NCBI GenBank assembly: GCA_964417785.1
Contig: CAYQJO010000007.1
Coordinates: 1 to 43,239, forward strand
Direction: 5' to 3'
Source of the DNA: DAOTUL01 sp034437435
Lineage (GTDB): Bacteria; Chloroflexota; Anaerolineae; Aggregatilineales; Phototrophicaceae
Length of the DNA stretch: 43,239 nt
Below, piece by piece: positions 32,381-41,185 of the stretch. Positions within the stretch are counted from its first letter, which is position 1. Each line of letters begins with the position of its first letter. The position numbers and the translations under genes were made by a program. Below the pieces are notes generated by a model. The model saw only the letters and a program-made list of their open reading frames with translations, had not been told where the DNA came from and searched no databases.

Positions 32381-35300
32381 ATGCTGCCGAATTTTGACGA
32401 CGAACGCAACCGGATTGTCAACTCCCGCCGCAACCGTGAGCGTATCGAGTCGCGGCTGGTCGAGAATCAGAATCGGGTGCGGGCGCTGGAAAACGAACGC
32501 GATACACTGGCCCGCAGTGGTGCATCCGAGAACCGCATCAATGAGGTGATCGCCAACCTGGAAAATGTGCGGCGCGAACGGCATGGTCTGATTAACGATA
32601 TCCGCGTGATTGACGACACCATTGCCGACATCATCGGCGGGGTGATCGTGAACGTCCAACCGGAGCGGATGTTCGCCGGTCTCGATGGTCGGGTGCCGGT
32701 GGCGATGCTGCCGGCCCGCATCGAGACCCGTTTTTTCAATCGCAACCGCCAGCTACGTATCCGCATTTTTCCCGATCAGGTTCATATCGATGGGCATACG
32801 CCGGAACTGCTGGCGCAGGAGATCGAACTGGGCAAGCAGTACTGGCAGATTCGCCGTGATGGCGACGGGGCCAAACTCCAGGCGGCCTGGGAGGAACTGG
32901 CGCGGACCCTATCTCCGACGCGGGCGGCCTGGATAGCCCAGACAATGACGCCGGAAAGCCTGGACGGGGAACCGCTGGTGTTCCCCGAACCGCCGCAGCG
33001 GACCAGCGATGATGGCCGGACACCCCGTGCCACGCTGCTTCCGGATCGGTGGGTGGCTGTCGGCCTGGAACGGGTGGGCCTTTCCGGTTATCGCGAGGTG
33101 TTCCGCAAATGGGGATCGGCGGTACCGGATACGCTCAATGTGAGCCTGTCGTTTGAGGAAACGACCGAAGACGACACCGATGACGATGACATGCCGCTGG
33201 ACCCAGCGCTGCGCTGGACGGTCGATTATGACGAAGCGGTGCGTGTTGGCATGGCGATCACGGTCGATGATGGCGATCTGGATGGGCATCGGCTGGCGCA
33301 GGGCGTGGACCTGCTGCTGGTCATGGGGATTGACTGGACGCTCTCACCCGACCAGGGCGCGGAGAGCATGGCGCGGTTGCTGCACGCCCACCAGTATTCG
33401 GATGGGATGGCGTTTGTGCCGCAGGCCACACCGACCAACAACACCGGCGCGTCCCGCAGCGGCCTCAACACCAACCCACTGGCGCTGGCAGCGGAGATGG
33501 ACCCGGCCCACCCACCTGTGGCCGACGCCGAGGACAGCGCGGCGGCCCGGATGCGCACGGGGTTGGGTCTGCCCGATGACAGTCCGGCACTGTATACCGT
33601 AACGCATGCTGACCTGCGCGAGCAACACACCACATCGTTGATGGTGGATGCGCTGTGGCAGAGTACGCTGGGCTATTACCTGGACCATTTTCTCGATCCG
33701 CTGGTGGACGACGATTTTATCGACCTGGCCCGCGATCACGCTGTCAAATATCTGCAACCGTTTGGCCCGTTTACGGCGTTTCGGGTGGGCAAACAGCCGT
33801 ATGGTCTGGTGCCGGTGATGGCACCGGAACACTTCAAGCCCGACCGCGAGCAGGGGACCGAGTCCATGCTGGAACGGATTCTGCGAGTGGTCCAATGGTA
33901 CTGGACGATGGCGCTGGAAAATGTGCCGCGCATGGGAGGCAGCAACAACCCGGATGACGATCTGCTCAATCTGCTGCAACGCAATCCCCTGTCGCAGACC
34001 AAGCGCTTCCGCAAGGCAGTGGACGCGGAGACCGCCGCCAACACCCAGGGCATGGAAAACTACGCCCAGATTCAGGCGCATATCCTGCGCAGTTTCGTGC
34101 TGCCGCAGTTCGCCTCGTTCGCCGGCCCCTTCTTCGATGCCGGTAAAATCGGTGAAATGGTGACCGCACCCCGCAGCTATCCGCTGTACGGTCCCTGGGT
34201 GCAGTCCGGCGTGCTGGAAGAAGGCGCAGCACTCGATCCCAATTACATTGTCAGCATCGCCCAACAGACCCGGCGCGGCAGAACGGGACGTCGGGCGCTC
34301 AACAATCACAGCAGCAGCAACATTCTGCTGGAAGCGCTACTGGCCTATGCCGCGCTGCGTGAGTTGATCGACGCCGAATCCAGGGTGCTGAACGGCTGGC
34401 TGGTCGATAGCAACCTGGTGGCGGAGCGTCCGGTCAAGTCGTCTTTGAATGTGCGCACGATGCTGGGTATCCACACGCCGCAGGAGATTGTCGATGGTGA
34501 GGTTTACGTCCAGACGCCGGAGCAGCAGTCCAATCTGGTCATCCCTCGTCTGACGGGCAGACAATCGCTGGCTGATTTCGTCGCACGCGAGTTGCTGCTG
34601 CGCGGACAGGAACGCCCGGAACTGCGCAATCTGAACACCTTCCTGGCCGATATGGACGCGCTGGCACAGCGTCCGGTGGCTGAGATCGACCGGGCCATGC
34701 GTGGAGTCCTGGATTGTTACAGCTACCGGCTGGATGCGTGGTACACGTCGCTGGCATCGCGCCGTCTGGACACCATTCGCCGGAGCCGCCCGGTCGGTTT
34801 GCACATCGGTGGCTATGGCTGGGTGGAGAATCTGCGCCCGGAACGGCGACCGGACAGCCTGGGCTATATCCATGCACCGTCGATGGCCCATGCCGCCACC
34901 GCCGCCATCATGCGCAGCGGCCATCTCAGCCATAGGGGTCAGGCTGATGCCGCCGTGCCGGAAGGATCACAGCAGTCGGCGCTCAATATTGATCTGAGTT
35001 CGGAGCGCGTGCGGGTGGCACTCAACATCCTGGAAGGGGTGGCCCAGGGGCAGCCATTGGCCGCGCTGCTCGGCTATCGCTTTGAGCGAGGACTGCGCGA
35101 CCGTGACATCAACCTGGCGCAGTATATCCTGCCCATCCGCAAGCTGGCCCCTTATCGCAGCACCGCGCCCGATGACAGCAGCGAACCGGACGAGAGCATC
35201 GCCGCCCGCGATGTCGTCGATGGGGTGAAGCTGCTGGATCAATGGCGGAGCAACCGCAACGCTTTCCTCAACAAGATCAAAGACCCGACGCCATCAGCCG

Positions 35301-37018
35301 GGCAGCGGTCGCAGATCAACGAAGAACTGTCACGGCTGGACAATATGCTGGACGCGATCAGCGATGTGCTGGTCTCAGAAGCGGTCTACCAGACGGTGCA
35401 GGGTAATTTTGAGCGGGCCGGGGCCGCGCTGGCGGCGTTGGACCGGCAGGCTCGTCCGCCCGATCCACAGGTGATCCGCACTCCGCGCTCCGGCGACATG
35501 TACCAGCAGCGCGTGCTGGTGCTGGTGCAGGCGACGACGACCGGCGCGGGCTGGACGGTCGATCCACGCGCCCAGGCCGAACCGCGATTGAACACCTGGA
35601 TTGCCAGCCTCATCGGTGATCCGGCCCGCTATGTGCTGGCGGGGCAGGTCATTCGTGGCGAAGTCGAGGACGGCACCGTCACAGCCACGCTGGCCGAACT
35701 GGGTTTGTCGCCGCTGTCGCTGGCGCTGACCAGTGTCGCTACCAGCGCCCGGATGCCTTCAGAGCTAGAGTTACGGCTGGCGCAAGTCCTGGCGGCCAAA
35801 GTCCCCGACCCCGACAATGAGACCGCATTGGAACTGGTGGACGATGCCCCCGGCGATGCGGTCGGGTTCGGAGCGCTGCGGGCCTTGCTGCAAATGATGA
35901 ACGCGGCAGTCGCCAAACAGACCTCGGCCAGCGCCCGTGATCTGGCGCTGCCGGAGGAGAACGCCCAACCGGGCATGGACCTGACCGAGTTGCAAGGCCG
36001 GGTGACAGCGGCGTCAACGGTCCTGGACAACGTCATCAGCGCGTTGGAAGCGGCGGTTCAGATCAACACCTTGCGCGATGCACTCTTCGCTGCTGCCGCA
36101 GTTGGCGCACGCGATGCACTGCCGGAGGTGATGGCGACCGATGAGGATGCGGCGGTGATACTCATGGAACAGGCTGCCCGCGTCCGTGAAGACCTGGTGC
36201 GGACCCGTGATCGTCTCCTGTCGCTTCAGGCTGATTTTGAAGCGCCGCCGGAGTCTGATGAGGAACACAACAGCACTGTCGCTGACCATCTGGTCGCACA
36301 GCTTCGCGTGATCTTCGGCGAGGCGTTCCCGGTGCTGCCAGTGTTCATGCCGGTCAACAGCGCCGAACTGAGCGCCTCGCGTGCGGAGCGCGATACGCTC
36401 TTGAGCGGCGATCCCTTCGCGCCGCTGACCTGGATGCAGCAGATGGCGACGGTGCGACCCCAGATTGACAAATTCGCCTCGGTGCTGACAGCAGCCGAGA
36501 TGCTCGGTACCGAGATGTCGCCAGGCGATTTCAATGTCATTCAGCTCCCGCATGTCGCCGGTCAGCGCTGGGCGGCGCTGGCGCAGCCGGAATCAGAACC
36601 GGCGTTGGCGCTGATGGTCATTGGCACTGTTGATTTGGATCAGCCATTGGCCGGTTTTGCCGTCGATGGTTGGAGCGAGGTCATACCGGCGGCCACCGAA
36701 CTGACGGGCATGGCCTTCCATTACGATGCACCCGCCTCGCGGCCACCCCAGGCGATCATTCTGGCGGTGCCGCCGCAGCTTAACCAGCGGGCCTGGAGCT
36801 TCGAGGCGATCTTCGACACGGTGATGCACACGCTCGAACTGGCGAAGATGCGGGCAGTTGGTCCGCAGGAAATTCCGGCGTTGGGTGGCGGCATGCTGCC
36901 CATGATCTATCTGCCGGAGGATAAGACCAGACAGCTTCCGTCAATCAATCTGATGGAAATTGCCAACGCCCATATCCCCGCCGTCAAAGTCATAGGAAAG
37001 ATGATGACCGATGCCTGA
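32381..37018 (+). CDS. Uncharacterised giant protein with N-terminal coiled coil, operon gene 4
   Basis: This is the largest gene here, 1545 residues, with no function I can assign. Residues about 5-75 form a charged heptad-like coiled coil (RERIESRLVENQNRVRALEN). A beta-rich part follows (MLPARIETRFF, LLPDRWVAVGLERVGLSGYR). There is an acidic run around 262-275 (TTEDDTDDDDMPLDPA). The mid region has YLQPFGPFTAFRVGKQPYGL and a second helical stretch. The last 300 residues carry FPVLPVFMPVN, GWSEVIPAATELTGMAFHYD and PPQAIILAVPP, and look like the best-conserved module. No export signal or membrane helix. Start 13 bases after the previous stop, behind GAGGGGG. It overlaps the next gene by 8 bp. 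Size and coiled coil suggest a scaffold or multimer. Confidence 0.78.
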   Translation: MLPNFDDERNRIVNSRRNRERIESRLVENQNRVRALENERDTLARSGASENRINEVIANLENVRRERHGLINDIRVIDDTIADIIGGVIVNVQPERMFAGLDGRVPVAMLPARIETRFFNRNRQLRIRIFPDQVHIDGHTPELLAQEIELGKQYWQIRRDGDGAKLQAAWEELARTLSPTRAAWIAQTMTPESLDGEPLVFPEPPQRTSDDGRTPRATLLPDRWVAVGLERVGLSGYREVFRKWGSAVPDTLNVSLSFEETTEDDTDDDDMPLDPALRWTVDYDEAVRVGMAITVDDGDLDGHRLAQGVDLLLVMGIDWTLSPDQGAESMARLLHAHQYSDGMAFVPQATPTNNTGASRSGLNTNPLALAAEMDPAHPPVADAEDSAAARMRTGLGLPDDSPALYTVTHADLREQHTTSLMVDALWQSTLGYYLDHFLDPLVDDDFIDLARDHAVKYLQPFGPFTAFRVGKQPYGLVPVMAPEHFKPDREQGTESMLERILRVVQWYWTMALENVPRMGGSNNPDDDLLNLLQRNPLSQTKRFRKAVDAETAANTQGMENYAQIQAHILRSFVLPQFASFAGPFFDAGKIGEMVTAPRSYPLYGPWVQSGVLEEGAALDPNYIVSIAQQTRRGRTGRRALNNHSSSNILLEALLAYAALRELIDAESRVLNGWLVDSNLVAERPVKSSLNVRTMLGIHTPQEIVDGEVYVQTPEQQSNLVIPRLTGRQSLADFVARELLLRGQERPELRNLNTFLADMDALAQRPVAEIDRAMRGVLDCYSYRLDAWYTSLASRRLDTIRRSRPVGLHIGGYGWVENLRPERRPDSLGYIHAPSMAHAATAAIMRSGHLSHRGQADAAVPEGSQQSALNIDLSSERVRVALNILEGVAQGQPLAALLGYRFERGLRDRDINLAQYILPIRKLAPYRSTAPDDSSEPDESIAARDVVDGVKLLDQWRSNRNAFLNKIKDPTPSAGQRSQINEELSRLDNMLDAISDVLVSEAVYQTVQGNFERAGAALAALDRQARPPDPQVIRTPRSGDMYQQRVLVLVQATTTGAGWTVDPRAQAEPRLNTWIASLIGDPARYVLAGQVIRGEVEDGTVTATLAELGLSPLSLALTSVATSARMPSELELRLAQVLAAKVPDPDNETALELVDDAPGDAVGFGALRALLQMMNAAVAKQTSASARDLALPEENAQPGMDLTELQGRVTAASTVLDNVISALEAAVQINTLRDALFAAAAVGARDALPEVMATDEDAAVILMEQAARVREDLVRTRDRLLSLQADFEAPPESDEEHNSTVADHLVAQLRVIFGEAFPVLPVFMPVNSAELSASRAERDTLLSGDPFAPLTWMQQMATVRPQIDKFASVLTAAEMLGTEMSPGDFNVIQLPHVAGQRWAALAQPESEPALALMVIGTVDLDQPLAGFAVDGWSEVIPAATELTGMAFHYDAPASRPPQAIILAVPPQLNQRAWSFEAIFDTVMHTLELAKMRAVGPQEIPALGGGMLPMIYLPEDKTRQLPSINLMEIANAHIPAVKVIGKMMTDA

Positions 37019-38912
37019 GACCCTGGACATTAAATACGGAATCCGTCTGGCCGCCAATGTCGTCAACGCTGCGACGCTGGTGGCTGTGAGGCCGACCATT
37101 GTCACATGGTCCCGGCTGGAACCGCTGCCCTACAACGAGGACCTCACCAATGGCTTGCAGGCGCAGATCGCTGATCCGATGTGGATGCTGGCACGGCAGT
37201 GGCAGTTCGCCGAATTTCAGGGTGAGGACGCCGGTTCGCCCATCTGGGTCCGGTTAGAGGGGGAGAACGCCCGGATCAACCAGTACCAACCGGCCAACGG
37301 GCCAGCCGTCAACTACGAACACCTGGAAATGCCGCTGGAAGTGATGGTCGAGCGGGAAGCCATTCGCGGAATGCATCCCCGGATGGCGGCGGAAGCGGGC
37401 GAACATCTGCTGCGCCTGCTGACGGCGCAGGGTGTGACCGGCGTGCGCGGCGATCTGCGGACGGCCTACGGGCTGGAAATCGCCGACGAGGCGCTGCATG
37501 CACCGGATGCTGATCCCAAAGGCAAGGCGTGGCAAACGTTGTTCGCCGGACGGGCGCTTGATGGTGAGCGAATCGCGACGGACCTGCGGGCGCAGACCAA
37601 CCACGATGGCAGTCTGAATGGACTGCCGCCCGTGCTGCAAGAACTGGATACTGCCAACGCGGGTAAAGTCCGGCTTGTAGCCGAAGTGTGGCTGCGCTGG
37701 TACAACGCTCATATCAGTGAAGGACCGTCACCTATCTCCGAGGCGTGGATACAGGAGCGCCAGGAGTATTCGCTCGGTCTGACGGCCAATCTGGACGGGC
37801 GCACCCTGACGCTCAAAGCCGACGAATACACCGATGGTCGTCTGGACTGGTACTCGTTCAGTGTGACGACCGGGCCAGGTGGTGCGGACGACGCCGAAAC
37901 CCTGACTTACAACCCGATGATGCCTGCACCAGTCCGCTATCCGGGGATGCCCGCCGACCGCTACTGGGAGTTTGAGGATGCCCGTGTGAGCCTGGGCAGC
38001 CTGGAAGCCGGTCCAACCGATTTAGGCCGGATGCTGCTGGCGGAGTACGGTCTGGTTTACGGCAATGACTGGTTCGTTATCCCGGTCGAACTGCCGGTTG
38101 GTTCGGTTTTCCGCGTCAAATCGTTGACCATCCGCGACACCTTCGGCGTGACCGCCAATGCACGGGCCTCGCGCAACTTTGACGGTACTCGCTGGACGAT
38201 GTTCCTGCTGTCGAGTGCGCCGGAGGTGCCGTCCAGCCTGCAAGACCTGTTCTTCCTGCCGCCAGCCCTGCCGTACCGGCTGGAAGGCGATCCGTTGGAG
38301 GAGGTGGCGCTGTTCCGCGATGAGATGGCAAACATGGCCTGGGCGGTCGAACACAAAGTCCAGGGCGCTTCCGGTATGCCGATGGACCGGCGCATGGAAC
38401 CGCCAGCGCCAGCCGTTCACCAGCGTATCGACCCCGCCGACATCAGCGCGGAGTTGATCTACCGGCTCATGACGCCGGTGGCCGATCAATGGCTGCCGCT
38501 GGTACCGGTGCCGCCGAAGAACAACCTGCCCCTGTTCCGCTTCTCTATCGGATTGGAACGGCGGACGTTGCTGCGAACGCTGCCGGACGGGTCGCTTGTG
38601 GAAATCCACCCACGCGGCATCCTGATGCGCAGCGACCTCTCGCGTCCAGTGGAAGATGAGCCGCCGCTGCGCCTGTTTGAGGAGGAAGTGCCGCGTGATG
38701 GGGCGATGGTCCAGCGGGCTTTCCAGTATACGCGCTGGCTGGATGGACGACGTTACCTGTGGGTGGGACGGCAGAAACGTGTCGGACGTGGTGAAGGGGC
38801 CAGCGGTCTGCGCTTCGACATCAGCACATTTACGGCGGAACGGACCGCGCCCATCAGCGAGAAGAAAACACTGAACAAGCGGCGCATCCGTCGCACCAGC
38901 GTCTTACGATAG
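37011..38912 (+). CDS. Uncharacterised protein, operon gene 5
   Basis: This is a protein of 633 residues, of no function I can assign, last in the five-gene operon. Near the N-terminus NGLQAQIADPMWMLARQWQF and AEFQGEDAGSPIWVRLEGE (about 47-84) form a distinctive block with Trp and aromatic residues. I recall such a block in conserved hypothetical proteins of Actinobacteria and others. The middle is mostly beta (LTLKADEYTDGRLDWYSFSV, RYWEFEDARVSLG). The C-terminus is basic (NKRRIRRTSVLR). No signal peptide or membrane helix. Its ATG overlaps the upstream stop by 8 bp, with AGGAAAG ahead, so it is translationally coupled. The 3' end overlaps the convergent kinase gene by 9 bp. Confidence 0.78.
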   Translation: MPETLDIKYGIRLAANVVNAATLVAVRPTIVTWSRLEPLPYNEDLTNGLQAQIADPMWMLARQWQFAEFQGEDAGSPIWVRLEGENARINQYQPANGPAVNYEHLEMPLEVMVEREAIRGMHPRMAAEAGEHLLRLLTAQGVTGVRGDLRTAYGLEIADEALHAPDADPKGKAWQTLFAGRALDGERIATDLRAQTNHDGSLNGLPPVLQELDTANAGKVRLVAEVWLRWYNAHISEGPSPISEAWIQERQEYSLGLTANLDGRTLTLKADEYTDGRLDWYSFSVTTGPGGADDAETLTYNPMMPAPVRYPGMPADRYWEFEDARVSLGSLEAGPTDLGRMLLAEYGLVYGNDWFVIPVELPVGSVFRVKSLTIRDTFGVTANARASRNFDGTRWTMFLLSSAPEVPSSLQDLFFLPPALPYRLEGDPLEEVALFRDEMANMAWAVEHKVQGASGMPMDRRMEPPAPAVHQRIDPADISAELIYRLMTPVADQWLPLVPVPPKNNLPLFRFSIGLERRTLLRTLPDGSLVEIHPRGILMRSDLSRPVEDEPPLRLFEEEVPRDGAMVQRAFQYTRWLDGRRYLWVGRQKRVGRGEGASGLRFDISTFTAERTAPISEKKTLNKRRIRRTSVLR

Positions 38913-40418
38913 GTGCTTTTCCGTCGTGCTGCGAGTATGGTGGTGAGATTCGGGGCCGCGTCGGATGATGGGAATACGGGGCCGGGTAACCTGACCGTTC
39001 CCGTTAGTGTTCTGGTTGTCTGGCGATTGATACACCGGGATGGTAACAGTGAAGGTCGTCCCCTGGTTGGGCTGGCTGCTGACGGTGATCTTGCCGCCAT
39101 GAGCCTGGACAATCCATTGCGAAATCGAGAGTCCGAGGCCGAAATCACCTTCGTTGTGGGTTCGGGCCGGGTCTGACTGGTAGAAGCGGTCGAAGATGCG
39201 GTCCATCTCTTCCGGTGGGATACCGATCCCGGTATCCTTGACCCAGAACACTGCGCTGTCATTAATCTGTTCGAGACCGATTACAATCTCGCCACCATCA
39301 TCGGTGAATTTGATCGCGTTGCCGATCAGATTGTGAATCAACTGGCGAAGACGATCCGGGTTGCCGTTGATGCGTACCTTCTCAAAGATACCCATTTTGA
39401 TATGCAGGTCGCGGTTGTGGGCCAGTGTTTTGCATTGGTCGAAGCTCTCAATGACGATCTCGTCCAGGTCAACCGGGTAGAGTTCGACTTTCATACTGCC
39501 ATAATCGACGCGAGCCAGCATGAGGAGGTCGTTGACCAACCGTCCCATGCGCTTGCTCTCGGATTCGATGTCGTCCAACGATATATCGTCCGCGCCGTAA
39601 CGCTTCATCAGTTCAACATTGCCCTGAATAGTCGTCAGCGGGGTGCGCAGTTCGTGTGAAATATCGGCTACGAATCGCTGCTGTACACTGAACAAATGCT
39701 CAATGCGGGCCATCATCCGGTTAAACACCGAGACGAGACGCCCCAATTCATCCTGCGGTCCGTCCCACTTCAGCCGGGTTTGCAGGTCGTTGGTCCCGGC
39801 AATGCTGTCGGCGGCCAGCGTAATATCTTCGATGGGTTTGAGCGCCCGGTGGGAAAACCACATGCTCAGCGCACCGGCACCCAGAATGGCGATACCACAG
39901 CTTACCACCATGATGAGCAGCAGCAGTTCGGTCGCCTTATTGACGGTCGCCAGATCGGCAGCAACCTGCACGTTGCCCACAAGCCGCTCACCCAGTGGCA
40001 GGGGCTTGGTCAGAACACGCAGGTTAACACCCTGGATAGTGACGTTGCTGTAATGATCGATACTGCGACCCAGCGCATCGGGTTCCAACGGCGACATAAG
40101 ATTGGCGACATTGGCCGAGGTACCTTGCAAGACCGGCGTGCCATTCTCGTCCATCAGCCAGGCCTGAACGTAAACACCGGATGCCCGGAAGACATCCAGC
40201 GGGGCCAAACGAATTTCAATCCGGTTCGGCGATCCGAATGTCGGAACCTCGTCCAACCGGCTGTTGATGGCAACCAGACTGGCTGTCTCATCCAACGTCT
40301 GATCTATGTTGTCGATCATCATCACACGCATGATGATGAATGTCATCGCGCCAAAAAGGATGATAATGACGGTTAACAAGGCGGCGTACCACAGGGTAAG
40401 CCTCTTGCGAATGGTCAT
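38904..40418 (-). CDS. Membrane sensor histidine kinase
   Basis: This is a two-component sensor of 504 residues in the inner membrane. Two membrane segments (about 10-32 and 163-187) flank an extracytoplasmic sensor domain of about 130 residues with no recognised ligand fold. Then HAMP (about 188-240), HisKA with H255 as phospho-acceptor in FVADISHELRTPL, and HATPase_c with the N box (NLIGNAIKF), G1 (DTGIGIPPEEM), F box and G2 (FGLGLSISQ). A basic tail of about 45 residues rich in N, R and H follows the kinase domain. It starts 11 bases after the response-regulator stop, so the two form an operon. The stop lies inside the 3' end of the convergent operon gene 5. The signal sensed is unknown. 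Confidence 0.92.
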   Translation of the reverse strand: MTIRKRLTLWYAALLTVIIILFGAMTFIIMRVMMIDNIDQTLDETASLVAINSRLDEVPTFGSPNRIEIRLAPLDVFRASGVYVQAWLMDENGTPVLQGTSANVANLMSPLEPDALGRSIDHYSNVTIQGVNLRVLTKPLPLGERLVGNVQVAADLATVNKATELLLLIMVVSCGIAILGAGALSMWFSHRALKPIEDITLAADSIAGTNDLQTRLKWDGPQDELGRLVSVFNRMMARIEHLFSVQQRFVADISHELRTPLTTIQGNVELMKRYGADDISLDDIESESKRMGRLVNDLLMLARVDYGSMKVELYPVDLDEIVIESFDQCKTLAHNRDLHIKMGIFEKVRINGNPDRLRQLIHNLIGNAIKFTDDGGEIVIGLEQINDSAVFWVKDTGIGIPPEEMDRIFDRFYQSDPARTHNEGDFGLGLSISQWIVQAHGGKITVSSQPNQGTTFTVTIPVYQSPDNQNTNGNGQVTRPRIPIIRRGPESHHHTRSTTEKHLS

Positions 40419-40429
40419 AAACAGATCAC

Positions 40430-41110
40430 CTATTCCTCGCGCAGCACGTAGCCGACACCACGAACAGTGTGAATCAAACGGCTTTCGGTCTCCGATTCGG
40501 TTTTCTGGCGCAAGTACCGCACGTAAACTTCGATGATGTTGCTCTCTCCGCCGAAATCATATCCCCATACCCGGTCGAAAATCACGTCGCGGGTGAGGAC
40601 CTGACGCGGGTTGCGCATGAACAGTTCCAGCAGTTCATACTCCTTCGCGGTCAGGTCAATGGCGCGATCACCGCGATGGGCGCGATGGGTGCCGGTGTCC
40701 AGGGTGAGATCAGTGAAGCGCAGAATCTCCGGGCGCGAGGTCGGGGTCACGCGGCGGAACAGCGCCCGCACACGGGCCATCAATTCATCCACCGAGAACG
40801 GCTTCACCAGATAATCGTCCGCGCCGGCGTCCAGTCCGGTCACACGGTCGTTGATGTCATCCTTTGCTGTCAACATCAAGATCGGAACTTCGCTGGCGGC
40901 CCGCAGCCGCTTGCAAACTTCCAGCCCGTCCAGACCGGGCAGCATCCAGTCGAGGACGACCAGATCAGGCGGATTATCACGGGCAATGGTCAGGCCAGTC
41001 TGACCGTCACGCGCAACATTGACCCGGTAGCCTTCATAGATCAAACCGCGCTCAATGAACTGCGCGATCCTTGCTTCGTCTTCGATGACGAGGATACGTT
41101 CACCTGCCAT
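40430..41110 (-). CDS. OmpR/PhoB-type response regulator
   Basis: This is a DNA-binding regulator of 226 residues, partner of the adjacent kinase. The receiver domain has the acidic pair E10-D11, phospho-acceptor D54 (LDWMLPG), T81 and K103 (LVKPF). The winged-helix domain (about 130-223) has DLTAKEYELLELFMRNP, RDVIFDRVWGYDF and VYVRYLRQKTE, ending with IHTVRGVGYVLREE as in OmpR-family members. ATG 41110 follows AAGGAAG at 8 bases. It lies 75 bases downstream of the PD40 protein gene on the same strand. Target genes are unknown; the neighbouring five-gene operon and the propeller gene are candidates by position only. Confidence 0.93.
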   Translation of the reverse strand: MAGERILVIEDEARIAQFIERGLIYEGYRVNVARDGQTGLTIARDNPPDLVVLDWMLPGLDGLEVCKRLRAASEVPILMLTAKDDINDRVTGLDAGADDYLVKPFSVDELMARVRALFRRVTPTSRPEILRFTDLTLDTGTHRAHRGDRAIDLTAKEYELLELFMRNPRQVLTRDVIFDRVWGYDFGGESNIIEVYVRYLRQKTESETESRLIHTVRGVGYVLREE

Positions 41111-41185
41111 GAGTATTGCTTCCTTCAGTGTGCCTGTTGAATAGTTCCAGGAATGTTGGCATATCGTACCCCGTTTGCATTAGCA

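Noticed and set aside
23111..38912. Five-gene operon considered as a contractile injection system or prophage tail
   Set aside because: No sheath, tube, baseplate gp25-like, spike or AAA+ ATPase gene is present, and the giants do not resemble known tail proteins.
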